Source: JBBDIK01 sp964640385
GTDB taxonomy: Bacteria > Actinomycetota > UBA4738 > JBBDHU01
Assembly: GCA_964640385.1 (NCBI GenBank)
Contig: CAZXFL010000050.1
Span: 1-7,476 of the forward strand
DNA length: 7,476 nucleotides
Reading direction: 5' to 3'
A program made the position numbers and the translations under genes. The notes below the pieces were generated by a model. It was not told the origin of the DNA. It searched no databases and saw only the letters and a list, made by a program, of their open reading frames with translations. Below are positions 6,575-7,476 of the stretch, one piece after another. Every line of letters starts with the position of its first letter. Position 1 is the first letter of the stretch.

Positions 6575-6793
6575 TGACACCTGAAGCAGCTTTTCGCCTC
6601 CGTCTAGACTCCGGACTTTGCCAGCCACGGAATAGCCAGCGGGGATCTCGGCCTGCTTGATCCAGCTGCGAAGGCTTGGATCAGAAACGCCGAGTTCCTC
6701 ATCCAGCTTGGTGACCGGGCGACCAGAGACCCGGTAGAGCCGGATGGCTTCAGCCCTGAACTCGGCCGAATAGCGCGTTGCTTAGTTTGCCAT
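6575..6793 (-). pseudogene. IS3-family transposase OrfA remnant (HTH_Tnp_1), with a stop at codon 4
   Basis: Starting at ATG 6793 behind a strong ribosome-binding site, the frame reads Met-Ala-Asn-stop, then continues in the same frame as ATRYSAEFRAEAIRLYR (codons 5-21), ELGVSDPSLRSWIKQAEI (33-50). This is the helix-turn-helix start of IS3 OrfA (transposase_8). The TAA stands where relatives usually have a Lys codon. Similarity ends at about codon 50 (6644); the expected leucine-zipper half with its ENxxLRxEREILKKA-type motif is absent, and the frame runs through the element's terminal repeat to a stop at 6506. Two independent lesions (nonsense codon, internal deletion) make it a clear pseudogene. 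Confidence 0.72.
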
Positions 6794-6840
6794 GTGGACT
6801 CCTTCCTTCAGGCATGTGCCCGAAAGAGCTTTGGTGTCCA
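6575..6840 (-). mobile_element. Internally deleted IS3-family element (266 bp, MITE-like remnant)
   Basis: Both ends carry matching terminal inverted repeats. The plus-strand left end is TGACACCTGAAGCAGCTTTT (6575-6594). Read inward on the minus strand, the right end is TGGACACCAAAGCTCTTTCG (6840-6821). They align as TG(G)ACACC-AAGC-CTTTCG with single-base gaps. Between them are the start of an IS3 orfA with its ribosome-binding site (GGAAGGAG, just before ATG at 6793) and the 3' tail of the element. The rest of orfA and all of orfB (the DDE integrase) are gone, against about 1.2-1.5 kb in an intact IS3. No clear target duplication is visible (left flank TCCA, right flank CTGA). It cannot move by itself but could be moved by a full-length relative. 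Confidence 0.65.
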
Positions 6841-6883
6841 CTGATGCGGGTCAACGCCCTCACCTCCCGACGATGCACGCCGA

Positions 6884-6910
6884 TCGGTAGCTAACATCGA
6901 TCGCTACCGA
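6884..6910. repeat. Inverted repeat, 8-bp stem, 11-base loop
   Basis: TCGGTAGC (6884-6891) and GCTACCGA (6903-6910) are perfect reverse complements. No T-run follows on either strand, so it is not a standard terminator. It may be a protein-binding site or an old element end. Its position, 44 bases outside the IS3 remnant, gives no further clue. Confidence 0.45.
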
Positions 6911-6940
6911 GATTGGCCCAGGTCTACTATTCGAGCTGTC

Positions 6941-7165
6941 ATGGCCACCACTCGCCGCCGCCGCCCCACGCAAGCAAGAGCCTGCTTCGGCGTTCTTGCC
7001 TTCCACGATGGCGAGGTTCCCCTGGAGGGGACGAAAAAGGCGCTGGCCAGATCCATCGTTCCTGGAACTTCAACGGAGAGATACGGACGCCTTTGGAGGA
7101 TGGGGATCCGGTCCCGCGGTGACGGGGTCCCCCTCATCGGTCCACCCGTCCGACCAGCACCATGA
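6941..7165 (+). CDS. Possible small protein or gene fragment, no family recognised
   Basis: 74 codons from ATG 6941. After an Arg-rich start (TTRRRRPTQARA) the frame reads FGVLAFHDGEVPLEGTKKAL (17-36), then SIVPGTSTERYGRLWRMGI (38-56), which has a more protein-like composition than the other frames here, with Gly, Pro and charged residues in reasonable places. There is only a poor ribosome-binding site (GAG about 7 bases upstream). No membrane segment or signal peptide. It could be the 5' piece of a longer gene broken by decay, or chance. I do not recognise it. Confidence 0.2.
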   Translation: MATTRRRRPTQARACFGVLAFHDGEVPLEGTKKALARSIVPGTSTERYGRLWRMGIRSRGDGVPLIGPPVRPAP

Positions 7166-7336
7166 CTCCTGCCGCCGCGCTCATGACTTCCTCCCCAGCT
7201 ATCATGGTCACCCTACATTCTCGTTGCCGCGGCGCACCCGGCAGAACCGGTGGGTGCTCTTCCGTTCGGCCGTGGCGATGGGGGACAAGATCTCTTGGCG
7301 CTGCTGTCGGCTGCCCCCTATACTTGACGCGTCCCC

Positions 7337-7452
7337 CGGAACTACGCTTGTTTCAGGCTGAGCGCAGGCCCTCGGGACACCCCCGGAACGAGGTTCGGGC
7401 CGGGCGCCTAGACTGAGGGGCGAGTCGTGTCCCCTGAAGTGGTGTAGTTCCG
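7337..7452. repeat. Interrupted inverted repeat, possible insertion-sequence end at the right edge
   Basis: CGGAACTAC (7337-7345) followed by TTCAGG (7352-7357) is repeated in reverse complement as CCTGAA (7433-7438) and GTAGTTCCG (7444-7452), with spacers of 6 and 5 bases. A second pair, GGGACAC (7374-7380) and GTGTCCC (7427-7433), lies inside. From memory, the right arm (GTGTCCCCTGAAGTGGTGTA, 7427-7446) resembles ends of actinobacterial IS256/mutator-type elements. If so, the transposase would lie beyond the window. Confidence 0.4.
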
Positions 7453-7476
7453 AGCCCTGATCACCGCGGCTACCGC

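Larger units (their letters stand above)
6841..7476. other. 636-bp stretch without a confident gene
   Basis: Several overlapping short frames exist on both strands, but none is a recognisable family. It holds a hairpin (6884-6910), one weak small frame (6941-7165) and an interrupted inverted repeat at its right end (7337-7452). Most of it looks like decayed sequence between mobile elements. Confidence 0.5.

Noticed and set aside
5576..6840. A complete Druantia defence island
   Set aside because: Only the DruA-family gene is present, and it is truncated; no druB-E or other type-specific partner is in the window.
1..7476. CRISPR array, rRNA or tRNA genes
   Set aside because: No regularly spaced direct repeats, rRNA segments or cloverleaf patterns were seen on either strand.

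Overview
The window looks like a chromosomal piece of a high-GC bacterium, most likely an uncultured actinobacterium-like lineage. The grounds are strong G/C at third codon positions in the left 5.5 kb, frequent GTG starts, and a co-transcribed crotonase plus single-chain NDP-forming acyl-CoA synthetase. No marker gene is present, so the taxonomy is a guess.

Positions 1-5520 are an acyl-CoA / one-carbon metabolism region. A complete GcvT-superfamily protein on the minus strand (159-1316) resembles DMSP demethylase (DmdA) more than the glycine-cleavage T protein, and has a good extended -10 promoter. A small, possibly Imm31-like, protein follows on the plus strand (1608-1949). Next comes a minus-strand MFS transporter that keeps only about four membrane helices and breaks near 2150, at a hairpin. 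Divergent from it is a tight two-gene operon: a crotonase-fold enoyl-CoA hydratase/isomerase (2590-3408), then, 3 bases later, a 702-residue NDP-forming acyl-CoA synthetase (3412-5520). An EamA/DMT-type permease starts 9 bases after that, but only its first ~47 residues remain.

Positions 5662-7476 are a different kind of sequence: visibly less GC-rich and full of broken or mobile pieces. The permease fragment runs head-on into a minus-strand DruA-family (DUF4338) gene. Both lose their 3' ends at the same point (5662-5670), which marks either a real deletion/insertion joint or an assembly joint. DruA is the signature protein of the Druantia anti-phage system, but no other Druantia gene is in the window. 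Upstream of it is a 266-bp internally deleted IS3-family element with both terminal inverted repeats and an orfA carrying a stop at codon 4. From 6841 to the right edge there is no confident gene. That stretch holds an 8-bp-stem hairpin, one weak small reading frame, and an interrupted inverted repeat at the far right that resembles the end of an insertion sequence.

Taken together, the left part could support uptake or handling of an organic acid or sulfonium substrate: DmdA-like demethylase, CoA ligase, hydratase and remnants of two transporters. The right part is a decayed mobile/defence patch. The best leads are the possible DMSP-related gene set and the truncated DruA gene with its probably leaderless promoter.
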